Shown here: positions 20,922-31,751 of the stretch, in pieces | Layout: each line of letters begins with the position of its first letter | Numbering within the stretch: the first letter of the stretch is position 1 | DNA from: Typha latifolia | Taxonomy: Eukaryota > Streptophyta > Magnoliopsida > Poales > Typhaceae | Length of the DNA: 64,000 nucleotides | NCBI GenBank assembly: GCA_019914945.1 | Contig: CM034105.1 | Span: 8,928,001-8,992,000, forward strand | Reading direction: 5' to 3' | Notes under the pieces: generated by a model | What the model saw: only the letters and a program-made list of their open reading frames with translations | Databases searched by the model: none | Told to the model about the DNA's origin: nothing | Position numbers and translations under genes: made by a program

Positions 20922-22367
20922 GACGCGCCCACACGGCACACGCGGTGCATGTGACAGGTCGGACGGGGCCCGTCAGGCATAGGTGGTCTCCTGTGCACAT
21001 ATAATCATGACATCATTAAATAAAACATGTTAACCTAACCATGATCACATAATCCATCCCCAAATAAATTATACTATTAACCAAATAAACATGTTAACAT
21101 ATGAATATCCCAATCCACAATAATATACATTAGACCACTACATAATCTGGTAGGACCTACACAGGCTACAACAAACTATCAAGATACAACTAAAATAACT
21201 AATACAGGAGTACACTATGATTTGACCTGTAATATCCAAATCATCGTCTAATACAAAAGAGTACAAATATCAAATACTGGTACAACTCAATATCTAGTTA
21301 AACTATCATCTATACTGTCTCGCATCTATAGCTCAGCTCATCATCGTTCTAAAATATCCTCTCAAGATATCTCAAGTCGCTATCACGTACCACATATCTG
21401 AGAGGGTTAGAAAAGAAATAAAGAGAGTCATGAGCAAAAGGCACAGTGAATATACCTTACCTCGAATTAGTGATACCAAATAGAGAGTAAATCATGTACT
21501 GGATAATATGAATCAGAAAGAGCATCATGACATGAATGAGTATATGAATGTTCCTCAATAATAAATAAATGAAAAATAGATAACATGTCATGTCATAACT
21601 GATAAAATATATAATCCTCGATAATGTATAAATAAATCTCCATGCCATATCATCATCATAACTCTCTCTCGCAAATATGACACATGATGCATGCCGACCA
21701 TGACCATGCTATGATATCAAATACAACCATATATGATGCATATTAATCACTCGATAATCAGGTAACCAAATGATAATGAAATCATATGCATTTCTCAACA
21801 TCACAATCATCACCGACATCTCGGTATAATATCATCATACTAGACCACTATACACAGTCAACATCAGGTATCCGGTCTCAACATCATGTCCGAAGGCTGA
21901 GAGCATACTCCGCCACCCACAAGAGTATCTCAAATATAACCATACCCCGCCATCCGCGAGGGTATCAACATCCATTCAGACCGGGCACCCACATAGTTAA
22001 TAGAAACCTCGTGAGGATAACTCGCCACATATGCCCTGGTGAACGGCATATGTCAGAATGTCTGTTGCGCACACAAACTAACAACCTCAGACGTAAGGCC
22101 AACAGGATCGCGAATATGCCGAGCGATCAATCATCTCCAAGCACGCCCTAACCCTCGTGTCCACTCGGGTATCCTCACGCTTTCTATCAACTATCCTATC
22201 AATCACATTTCATGTTTTCCTTCTAAATGACAAATCATATGCATATATCCAGTACGATAATAAGTTAATGCATAACAAGAATTTAGGTGGAATAGAAATC
22301 AAGAGAAAATGATGCAATGTAGTCTCCAATTGTACCGTCAATACATGCATACTCATGCTACAGATCA
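20922..22367 (-). mobile_element. Family G LTR, copy G2, left half (interrupted)
   Basis: On the minus strand this is the family G LTR from near its 3' end (about 40 terminal bases missing) to the TGTAGCATGAG region. It matches the complement of 24300-25340 and 37300-37840 closely. At 22368 a plus-strand G copy was inserted; the sequence resumes at 25385. Joining CTACAGATCA and ACTCGG restores the reading seen uninterrupted at 3694 in G1. Confidence 0.85.
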
Positions 22368-22539
22368 TGTAAAAACCTAGCCAAAAAAAAGTTTTTGCAT
22401 GGGCACGACGTGGCCGGCCACAGCTGGGCATGGCGTGGGGGTGCCACGCACCCCCTAGCATGGCCACGGCGGGCCCCAGCACTGTCGCAGCCGCAGCCAA
22501 CCCTCCCTACTACCTCTCTCTCTCCCTCTAAATATCTCT

Positions 22540-22540
<1 letters not shown>

Positions 22541-22590
<50 letters not shown>

Positions 22591-22685
22591 TGCCGACGTC
22601 AGCCTGCGATCGCCACCGCCGTCACTTCCACTAACATGGTGAGCCTCCTCTCTCTCTCACTCTCTCTCTCTCACACACACTCTCT

Positions 22686-22719
<34 letters not shown>

Positions 22720-22720
22720 T
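22541..22720. repeat. (CT)n tracts
   Basis: Near-pure CT runs at 22541-22586 and 22650-22720, split by a GC-rich spacer. They occupy the same place in family G LTRs as the (GA)n of the minus-strand copies. Confidence 0.95.
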
Positions 22721-23903
22721 ACTTTGGGCTCGGGCCCGTCGGAGCCGAGCTGTCGGTGAGAGGCCGGCAGCTAGCTGGCCACCAGCTGCCGATGCTCTCC
22801 CCGTCGGCCCGGGTCCGCAGGCCAGTGCTTGGCCAAGCCCAGCACTAGTACTAGTGATCCATTATCCTTTTTAATTTTATTATTTATTTATTTAGGTATT
22901 TCTGTCTTAATTAATACAAATAGATTTAGACATTGTTTATTTTAAAAATAATACATATTCATCATTATGATTATTGTTAATTAAAGTTTATTGATGATTA
23001 ATTAGGTTATAAACTATTACACATAAATATAGGTAATAATTATATTTATTTATTTATTTATTTACTTATATGTATATTAGATACAGATAGATTTGTAAAT
23101 TATAATTATTAGATTTATATTCTAATATTCTTATGATATACATTTTAAGTAATTCTATTAATTTATTATATATTGTTATTTTTGTAACAAATAAAATACT
23201 AGGCTTATGTATTTATTTATTATTTTATAAAGTAATCTTTAATTAATCAAGATATAATTATAGTTAGGTTTTATCTATATTTTTATTTTTATTTTTATCT
23301 GTAATTAAAAATTTAGCTAGTTATAAAGATAAGTAGAAATTCTAAAACCTTCTAAATCATCATATATTACATGAACGGATTTTAATCAGATAAACGACTA
23401 ACATCATACTACTTAAATAATTTCAGATTCCGACCCTCCTGTTCAGGATCCCGTAGACTTAGCTATCGAGGCTTGATCATTGTTGTAGCAATGTGAACGA
23501 GTGGTTATTTGGTATTTGCAGTGTTAATGAGTAGTCTTATCCCCTAGACATTTTTCTCAAATTAGGTTATATTATATATTATGTACATACATATTTTGGC
23601 CCCAGCGCCGCCGCAACCCCCTTCCACCGCCTCCTCTCTCTCTCTCTCTTTAAATCTCTCTCTCTCTCTATCTATCTCTCTCGGTCTCTCTCTCACTCCA
23701 CTCTCTCTCGACTTTCTTTCGCACTCCTCGTTGCCAATGTTGGCCCGCCGCCACCTTCCCGAAGCCGCCGCCGCTGGTGAGAAACTCTTCCTCCCTCTCG
23801 AGCCACCGGCGAGAGGTCGGCCGCTAGCTGGCCAGTAGCGGCCGGTGCCCTCCCCGCCGGCCCGGGTCCGCAAGCTCCTCCCTCACCTCCTCTCTTTCTT
23901 CTC

Positions 23904-23981
23904 TTCCTCTTCTCTTCTTCTTCTTCTTCTTCTTCTTCTTCTTCTTCTTCTTCTTCTTCTTCTTCTTCTTCTTCTTCTTCT
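23904..23981. repeat. (CTT)n microsatellite
   Basis: More than 20 consecutive CTT units within G3. The minus-strand copies show the matching GAA-rich tract (4750-4800; 26560-26580). Confidence 0.97.
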
Positions 23982-25384
23982 GCTTTCTTTGTTTCTCTTC
24001 TTCCTCCTCTGTTTCTACTCCTTTTTTTTTTGCATAGTGCTGGGCTCGGCCCAGCACTGTAGCAGGCAGTGCTGGGCCGAGCCCAGCACTAGTGACATTG
24101 TTTTATTATCTACTTTATTTTATATTTATTTATTTATTTAATTAGGTATTACTTCCTTAATTAATGTAGATAAATTATTTAGACATTACTTATTTTAATA
24201 ATAATATATATTCTTCAACATGATGATTATTAATTATAATTAGTATAATTGATGATTAACGAGGTTTCTATCAACTATGTGAGTGCTCAGTCTGGATTGA
24301 ATGTTGATACCCTAGCGGGTGGCGGGGTATGATTATATTTGAGATACTCTTGTGGGTGGCGGAGTATGCTCTGAGCCTTCGGACATAATGTTGAGACCAG
24401 GTACCTGGTGTTGACTGTGCACAGTGGTCTAGTATGATGATATTGTACCGAGATGTCGGTGATGATTGTGATGTTGAGAAATGCATATGATTTCATTATC
24501 ATTTGGTTACCTGATTATCGAGTGATCAATATGCATCATATATGATTGCATTTGATATCATAGCATGATCATGGTCGGCATGCATCATGTGTCATATTTG
24601 AAAGAGAGTTATGATGATTGTATGTCATGGAGATTTATTTATACATTGTCGAGGATTATATATTTTATCAGTTATGACATGACATGTTATCTATTTTTCA
24701 TTTATTTATTATTGAGGAACATTCATATACTCATTCATGTCATGATGCTCTTTCTGATTCATATTATCCAGTACATGATTTACTCTCTATTTGGCATCAC
24801 TGATTCGAGGTAAGGTATATTCACTGTGCCTTTTGCTCATGACTCTCTTTATTTCTTTTCTAACCCTCTCAGATATGTGGTACGTGATAGCGACTTGAGA
24901 TATCTTGAGAAAATATTTTAGAGCAATGATGATGTGAGCTATATATGCGAGACGGTATAGATGATAGTTTATATAGGAATTGAGTTGTACTAGTATTTGA
25001 TATTTGTACTCTTTTGTATTAGATGATGAATTGTATAATACAAGTCGAATCATAGTGTACTCTTATATTAGTCGTTTTAGTTGTATCTTGATGGTTTGTT
25101 GTGGCCTGTGTGGGTCCTACCAGATTATGTAGTGGTTTAATGTATATTATTATGGACTGAGATATTCATATGTTAACAAGTTTTTTTGGTTAATAGTATG
25201 ATTTATCTGGTGATGGATTACGTGATCATGGATATGTTAGCAGGTTTTATTTGATGATATCATGATTATATGTGCACAGGAGAGTATCTGTGCGTGACAG
25301 GCCCCACCTGACTTGTCGCGTGCGCCACGCGTGCCATGTTGGCGCGTGGGCGTGCACGTGCCCGTGCCGGGTGGGGGCGTTACA

Positions 25385-26584
25385 CATCAACTCGGTATAC
25401 AATCATAACAGTAGAATCATCTCCAATCATCTCTATATATATCACCAATGTACTCATATCCCAAATCAGCATAATCAAATGCATGATAAAATATGCTCGA
25501 CTGTAATAATCTCTAGATAAAATCATATAATAATGCTGGAGGCCAAAACATGCATGTACATAATATATAATATAACCTAATTTGAGAAAGACGTCTAGGG
25601 GATAAGACTACTCACCATCTGATCAAAAGAAACAAACCACGCATCTCTCATGTCCGTTAGTTAACCGAGTGACAGTCATCGCTAGCAAAGTCCACGGGGT
25701 CTCAAGATAAGGGGTTCGGGATCTGAAAATATTCAAGTAATATTAGTTTGTCATTTATCCAATTAGAATTAGTTCAAGTAGAATATAAAGGTTTATTTGG
25801 TTTAAAATCACTTCTTTTACTTTGTACATAACTAGATTCACATTATAGGTAAGATTCAAATATTATGACATACTATTATTATAAAATGCTAGTTATAATA
25901 TACGGAGAAAGGTTCGTTTCTTTTTATTTAATATTCTAAATATATAATTATAAATTAAAAGCTAAACAATTATAAATGGGATATAAGTATTAGATAAGAT
26001 CTATTTATAATAAATTTATATTTCTTAGTCTATCTGATTAATTAGAAGTTATATAATATTTACTTAATTATGCAAAATAATTAATTAATTAATAAGACTA
26101 GTATCTTATTCTACACATGATAGTTTATAATAAATTGTTAAGATTACTTAAATTGCATATATTGTGAATATCAGTACATAAATCTAATAATTATAATTTA
26201 CAACACTATCTATTAATCTAATAGAAATATAAATACGTAGTTACATCAAAATAAGTATTACCTATATTTATGCATAATAGTTTATAACCTAGTTAATCAT
26301 TAATTATACTAATTACAATTAATAATCACCATGTTGAAGAATATACATTATTATTAAAATAATTAATGTCTAAATAATTTATCTACATTAATTAAGGAAG
26401 TAATACGTAATTAAATAAATTAATAAATTAATATAAAATAAAGTAGATAATAAAACAATGTCATTAGTGCTGGGCCGAGCCTAGCATTGTGCAAAAAAAA
26501 GGAAGGAGTAGAAGCCAAGGAGGAAGAAGAAAAAGAAAGAAAGCAGAAGAAGAAAAAGAAGAAGAAGAAGAAGGAGAAGGAGGA
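25385..26584 (-). mobile_element. Family G LTR, copy G2, right half (truncated)
   Basis: It continues G2 after the nested G3: the CATCAACTCGG block, the ATATATCACCAATGTACTCA block (as at 3750), the AT-rich middle, the GGGCCGAGCCTAGCATTG motif at 26473 and a GAA-rich tract. The rest of the LTR, its CT/GA and GC-rich end, is deleted: at about 26584 gypsy integrase DNA follows. Left and right gypsy neighbours of G2 are protease and integrase, so RT and RNase H were lost with the LTR end. Confidence 0.8.
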
Positions 26585-27165
26585 TGGGTGCACAGCTCCG
26601 ACATTATGCGCTTTTGACCTAGTGGCATCTGCAGATCGGACGGAGGTGGACTTAGCTTTGATAGATAGAGACGCCACATTGAGGAGGTTGTGCGCACATC
26701 TTAAACTTGCTCAAAATCGCATGAAGCAAGTTTATGATCGCAGCCATCGGGAGCAGGAGTTTGACATCGGCAGTTGGACATTCATGATCCGATGTGAAAC
26801 TAGAAGTTAGCACATCATTACTTTGGTCTGTTTTGGGTGTTAGAGCGTATCGGTCCGGTTGCTTATCGTTTGGAGCTGTCGGAGAGGTCGAGAATACATC
26901 TTATCTTCCATGTTTTATTGCTGAGGGAGCGGATTAGCAACCATGAGATCGTTGGTTGAGTTCTACTAGAGCCATTGGAGGAGACAGAGATCATAGAGTC
27001 AATTCGTGTATTTGCTAGGCGCCGACGACATCATGGTACTAGATTAGAGATGGAGGTTCTAGTCGAATAGCTTGGTAAGCCATCCGATGAGGTGACATAG
27101 GAGTTGGAGACGGACATCTTAGAGCATTTCCCCAATTTAACACCTTGAGGACAAGGTGGGGGAAA
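26585..27165 (+). pseudogene. Family A integrase end and chromodomain fragment
   Basis: It matches A1 12215-12790. The reading includes DLVASADRTEVDLALIDRDA and KLAQNRMKQVYDRSHREQEF (26620-26790), then the chromodomain-side segment in broken frames (26850-27110). A stop near 26808 and frame changes inactivate it. The open frame that starts in the GAA tract at 26487 and runs into this piece is a chance fusion. Confidence 0.88.
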
Positions 27166-27176
27166 GCGTGGTGGAC

Positions 27177-27964
27177 TGATATACCTAGTTAAAATCTTTT
27201 CTTATTACGTTAGTTATTTGTTTTTATTAAAATAAATTTTCTGTAGGTTGTGTTTGAATGTGGAAGAGGGCGCATTTGAATGCCTTTGCGAACGCCTGCA
27301 TCAGGTTTGCAAAAATACAGAACGTGAAATGTGCGTTCGAACGTCTGCATCAGGTTCGCATCGACAGAAAATGTCTTTTGTGCGTTCGAACGTGGTCAGG
27401 CACATTCAAACTAGAATTAGAGTTAATAATTATTATTTTGGCTTGTTGGCTAGCCTCTATAAAAGTGTGGATGGCAGCCAAAATTATTATGCTTATGGAA
27501 TATTAGTTTTTTGCCTCTCTATCCTCTCTCTAGTCTCTCTAGCCTAATCTCCTTCCTCCCTCTTCACTAATCAGCCACCTCTACCATTGGCAAGGTCTCT
27601 CCTAACTTCTAATCTCCCTAGTTTGTCGATTCTTCCCTCTTCCTTGGGATCTCAACCAATTCTTTCCCTTCGTCTTTTTCCCTACAACAACATCAACCAT
27701 CCACCCTCATCTCCATTATCATCCATAACACTAACATCCACTCCACCCGTCACCGCCACCATCATCTCGCACTATATCATATTTTCGTCCTGGTATGAAT
27801 CTTGGAAGGGCGTAAATACAAAAAATAGGGAGTTATGGATTGATTCTACTTAGTTTTGTAATTTTGTAACTATAGAAGAATATTTGGTGAATATTTTTCC
27901 TCGGTTGTGCGGACAGCTCCTGCAATAAATTCAGATATTGAAGGAATCGCTTTGTAACCTATCA
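27177..27964 (+). mobile_element. Family A LTR (788 bases)
   Basis: TGATATACCTAGTTAAAATC at the start, TTCGAA units with decay 27250-27400, TATA region CTATAAAAGTGTGG at 27457, leader, and CCTATCA at the end. It follows the pol end (GGAAAGCGTGGTGGAC) without a gap. After it comes unrelated family D DNA, not a primer site. Confidence 0.88.
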
Positions 27965-27989
27965 ATTAGAGACCCAAATTCTACCTCCA

Positions 27990-29115
27990 ACCCATAGCCA
28001 CCATCACCTACAGCAGCTACTCTACCCTACAGTCATCCACCACCACCCTTGGCTGTCCGCCACTCTCCGACGACCGCCACAATATCGAATATTTACTGTT
28101 CTGCCCCATTCTGACCTTGCTCCATTATTTTATTTATATCTTTTAATCTAGGCATTTGATTAATGTGAAATTAGAGCCATTAGAATCCTATTTCGTGAGG
28201 CTATCATCATCTAAATTTTTATAATTTTCTTACATTTGAATCGGTCCAGATCTTGTCCGTAGCACAGTATGTGGATCCAATCCGCTAGGACTCTACTCTT
28301 ATAAATAGGAATAGTCATGTATTAATTAGGGAGTCGTGGCATGAAGATTAAGTTAAGTTATTTTACTATCACATCTTTATCTTTTACCATAGTCGTTAGA
28401 TCGTCCTTATCTTTCTAAGAGTAGATCATAACCATAGAAACATTTTAACCTTTTAAACCCTAGCCATTCCTCCACTAGCAACCACCCTACCTTACGGCCT
28501 TCCACCACCATTGGCCGTCCACCACCTTCTGACGACCACTGCAACGTCGAATATTTACCGTTTTACCCTATTTTACCTTACTCTACTATTTTATTAATTT
28601 CTTTTCATCTAGACATCGGATTCTCATGAAACTAGTTCCATTAGAACCCTAACTTCTAAGGCTATTCTATATCAATTTTTATAATGTTCTTACGTCCAAA
28701 TAAATCCAGATTTGAACTGTAACAATAGTATCAGAGCCGATATTCCTTAGACAACGGTTATCACGCGATCTAAGACGAATGACAAATGACCGACCAAGGA
28801 GGATCAGGAACTCATCTCCGTTTATGTGGAAGTTACTCCGATGCCCCCTCCACCAGCAACCACCCTACCTAACAGCCTTCCACCACCACCCTTGGCTATC
28901 CACCAAGCTTCGACGTCTGCTGCAACATCAGATATTTACCACTTTGCCCTATTTTATCTTACTCTATTATTTTTTATTAATGTCTTTTCATCCAAACGTC
29001 ATATTCTCATGAAAGTATATCCATTAGAACTATAACTTCCAATGCTACCTCCATATAAATTTTCATAATTTTCTTATCTCTAGATCAGTCCAGATTTGAA
29101 CTGTAACAACTATAG
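27990..29115 (+). mobile_element. LTR-like sequence, family D, with three ~270-bp repeats
   Basis: Three diverged copies of one segment start near 27990, 28460 and 28835. Each runs from CCACC-rich DNA through TCGAATATTTACCGTTTTRC, TACTATTTTATTAATTTC and TTCATCTAGAC to TTCTTACRTC and a TCCAGATTTG end. A TATA region CTTATAAATAGGAATAG lies at 28299. The second unit ends GTAACAATAGTATCAGAGCC (28719), which looks like an LTR end and primer site. I read this as two or three partial LTRs of one family placed head to tail, without coding DNA between. Confidence 0.55.
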
Positions 29116-29300
29116 TTAGCTTCCTCGGGTTAACTACCAGTTAGTGGTGGCCGCCTTAGCTGCCAGCAACTGTCGGGTGGCCGAACTAGACAACCAACAC
29201 CACGGTAAGCTACTCTTACGTTGGGTTGCTTCGCTAGTGCTTCCCTCCACCGCGGCTCTCTAACAATAGGACCGAGGTCCCTTTTACAATAGCTCTTACT
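29116..29300. other. Short unmatched segment
   Basis: GC-balanced DNA between the D repeats and a gypsy pol fragment. No motif or homologue was seen in the window. Confidence 0.5.
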
Positions 29301-30316
29301 CATCACTAAATATGGCCAGATCGCTGCTCCTTTCACTTCTTTGTTGAAGAAGGACTCTTTTAGATGGATAGATGAAGCCACTTTAGCCTTTGAAAAATTA
29401 AAAACAGCAATAATGACGGCACCCGTTCTAGCGCTACTAGACTTCACCAAAGAATTTATTGTGGAATGTGATGCGTTGGGTGTTGGCATAGGAGCTATAC
29501 TAATGCAAGAAGGACGTCACATTGCCTATCTTAGTATGACTTTATTGCAAAAATCTCAGCAATTATCGACTTATGAGAGAGAGATGTTGGCAATTTTGCA
29601 TGCAGTGACAAAGTGGAGGCCTTATTTGATCGGTAGACGATTTATTATCCGAACTGATCAAAGGAGCCTTTCATACTTTATGGGACAACGCATACACACT
29701 CCGGCACAGCAGAGATGGGTCAGAAAATTGCTGGGATATGATTATGAAATCCAATACAAGAAGGGGACGGAAAATAGAGTGGCGGATGCACTATCGCGCC
29801 AACCTAATACCGCCAAACTTGTAGCTTATTCATCTCCTACCTTTCCCTTTCTTGATGAGCTGAGGTATGCATGTACTTCTGACTCAAATATTTTGAGATT
29901 GTTGCAGGAGGTGTTGGATGATTCGGAGTGCCATCTAGAGTTGGAGAATCGAGGCAGTTTGTTGCTGGACTACAAATGCATTCGGGTGTTGAAGCGTATT
30001 GGTCCGGATGCATATTGTTTGGAGCTGTCGGAGGGGTCAAGAGTGCATTCTGTCTTTCATGTTTCATTGCTGAGGGAGTACATTGGAGATCATGAGATCG
30101 TTGGATCAATTCTACCAGAGCCATTGGAGGAGATAGAGATCGTAGAGCCAGTTCGAGTACTTGCTAGACGCCGACGACGATATGGTACCAGATTGGAGAT
30201 AGAGATTCTAGTTGAGTGGCTTGGTAAGCCATCCGATGAGGCGACATGGGAGTTAGAGACTAATATCTTGGAGCGTTTGCCCCGACTTTTTACCTTGAGG
30301 GTAAGATGGGGGAAGA
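29301..30316 (+). pseudogene. Ty3/gypsy pol deletion fusion: RNase H joined to chromodomain (element A4)
   Basis: This begins in the RT thumb (KIAAPLTSLLKK-type DNA), has RNase H-like sequence (ECDALGVGIGAILMQ at 29467, YEREMLAILHAVTKWRPYL, RIHTPAQQRWVRKLLGYDYE, VADALSRQ) and then passes from IRV (29990) straight to RIGPDAYCLELSEGSRVHSV and the chromodomain segment (EILVEWLGKPSDEATWELET). The integrase zinc finger and catalytic core are cleanly missing. The parent sequences at both break ends carry TTCGGGTG (11515 and 12464 in A1), so an 8-base direct repeat explains the deletion. The frame is open for 354 codons from 29341 to 30405, the last codons being LTR. With no gag, PR, most of RT or INT it cannot transpose itself; whether it is translated is unknown. 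Confidence 0.9.
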
Positions 30317-30326
30317 TTTGTGGATT

Positions 30327-30685
30327 GATACAAATCGGATCATATCAAAGGGAGATTAGGTTCAACGGATTGAGTCTAATTATCTTATCTGTTTATTTGG
30401 TTTAGTTAGAGTCTTAGTAGGTTAGAATTTTATTTAATTAGCTAAATCCAGCTCTGTGCAATTTTGAAAAAATATTCATAGAATATTCTACACATATCCA
30501 AATAATATCAAACTAGTTGGATAAGGTCGCCAACCTTCAGACCTACAACTTTGATATTCATGACTTCTCAAGATTAGAAATCTATCTATGAAAAAATGAA
30601 ATCTTAATCCGAGAGATAATCGAAGAAGATAAGGAATACTGGTTTAGTTGGTTTGTTAGGGTTTCATATTGTTTTAGGACTTAAG
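30327..30685 (+). mobile_element. Family C LTR, 5' part
   Basis: It starts TGATACAAATCGGATCATAT right after the chromodomain end (ATTTGTGGAT). It runs to TTTTAGGACTTAAGGAATTA, where the LTR middle is skipped, and then passes into protease DNA. Part (30370-30640) is homologous to LTR F. Confidence 0.75.
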
Positions 30686-31137
30686 GAATTATTCCATCAC
30701 ATTTGATTTCCAGAGCATGTGGATGAAATATAAATAAAGAAACAAAGATGTGTGGCTTGATGGTGTTCCGACTTCGCCGATTCCTGTGATGCAGCCTATG
30801 GTGGGGCTGCTTGGTGCGTATGATTTGGCCTATCTTATTCAGTTAGGACCAGCAGGAGATGAGCCTCAAACGAGTTCAGGTACTACAATTGAATTGTCCA
30901 ATTTATTAGATAATTTTTCTAGTCTGTTTGAGGATTCGTAGGAGTTGCCACCGAGGAGAACGGCGGACCATCGTATATAAATTGTACCCGGAGTTGCACC
31001 GGCGAACGTGAGGCTATATCGGTATCCACATGTGCAAAAAGAAGTTATCTCAAGGATGGTAGCTGAGATGTTGGAGAAAGGTCTCATACAACCAAGTCAT
31101 AGCTCATACTCATCCCTCGTGCTTTTGGTGCGTAAAA
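30686..31137 (+). pseudogene. Protease end to RT start fragment inside LTR C
   Basis: It matches 38250-38690 and 10080-10230: QPMVGLLGAYDLAYLIQLG at 30793, then the linker (PANVRLYRYPHVQKEV at 30998, AEMLEKGLIQPSHSSYSSLV at 31056). The linker frame is intact across 31008-31140. It is flanked on both sides by LTR sequence of the same family, as if LTR-internal-LTR had been shrunk by deletions to a 0.45-kb interior. Confidence 0.85.
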
Positions 31138-31736
31138 AGGAAAACTGGTTTAGTTGGTTTGTTAAGGTTTCATATTATTTTAGAATTTGTTGGCTAGCCT
31201 CTATAAATATGTGGATGGCAGTCAACTTCATTATGCTATTAGATTCTTGATTTCTTGCCTCCTATCTTCACTTTAGACTCCTCTCTCCTCCCTCTTCACC
31301 ATCCTTCCACCTCTACCGTTGGCAAGGTTTCTCCTAACTTCTAATTTCCCTCGTCTATCGAGTCACCCCTCTTCTTTGGGATCTCGACCACTTCGTTTCC
31401 TTTGTCTACTTCCTTTAATCACTTCCACAATCCACCCTCATGTCCATACCCATCCATAACTAACCCTAACATCCACTCCACCCATCACCACTACCATCAC
31501 CCACGTTATTCTGTGTTTTCGTCCCTTCTACTGTTCGAATCTATGAAGGGCATAAATATGAAAGTTGTAGATTACGAAGTTACGGATCTAATTCAATTAG
31601 TTTCGTAATTTTCTGACTATTGGAGAAATATCTGACGAATATTTTTCTATAGTTGCGCGGACTGCTTCTAGCAAATAAATTCAAATCTTAAGGAATTATT
31701 CCATAGCTGATCTTTAGGTTCCAGATCCTATCAATT
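31138..31736 (+). mobile_element. Family C/A LTR, 3' part
   Basis: It resumes at CTGGTTTAGTTGGTTTGTTA (also at 30640) and continues TTGTTGGCTAGCCTCTATAA with the TATA region at 31201, then the leader and CCTATCA. From the TATA region on it is nearly the same as the family A LTR, so family C is family A with a different U3. The primer site TGGTATCAGAGC is at 31738-31749. Confidence 0.85.
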
Positions 31737-31737
31737 T

Positions 31738-31749
31738 GGTATCAGAGCC
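31738..31749 (+). promoter_or_regulatory. Primer binding site (exact)
   Basis: TGGTATCAGAGC, exact match. The next bases, CTATCAACATGACTCCATTT, pass directly into integrase DNA, so gag, PR, RT and RNase H are deleted in this unit. Confidence 0.88.
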
Positions 31750-31751
31750 TA

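Larger units (their letters stand above)
22368..25384 (+). mobile_element. Family G solo LTR, copy G3, nested in G2
   Basis: It starts TGTAAAAACC and ends GGGGGCGTTACA, 3017 bases. It is flanked by GATCA (22363-22367) and CATCA (25385-25389), a 5-bp target duplication with one later change. It contains GC-rich DNA with GCATGGGCACGACGTGG, (CT)n tracts at 22530-22720 and 23630-23700, a long (CTT)n at 23904-23981, GGCCGAGCCCAGCACT motifs at 22835 and 24040, and an AT-rich middle. No coding domain of a retroelement is present, so it is a solo LTR. All its open frames are simple-sequence products. Confidence 0.85.

Noticed and set aside
22786..22850. G LTRs as host promoters or genes because of CpG-rich, CT-rich blocks
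   Set aside because: The same blocks recur in all five dispersed copies bounded by target duplications, so they belong to the repeat.
22395..24141. Open frames with Leu-, Ser- or Lys-runs
   Set aside because: They follow the (CT)n and (CTT)n tracts of G3; the same holds for 35572-36320, 26420-26697 and 63214-63939.
26487..26810. 107-codon frame as a gene
   Set aside because: It starts in the GAA tract of G2 and runs by chance into integrase DNA of the neighbouring gypsy fragment.
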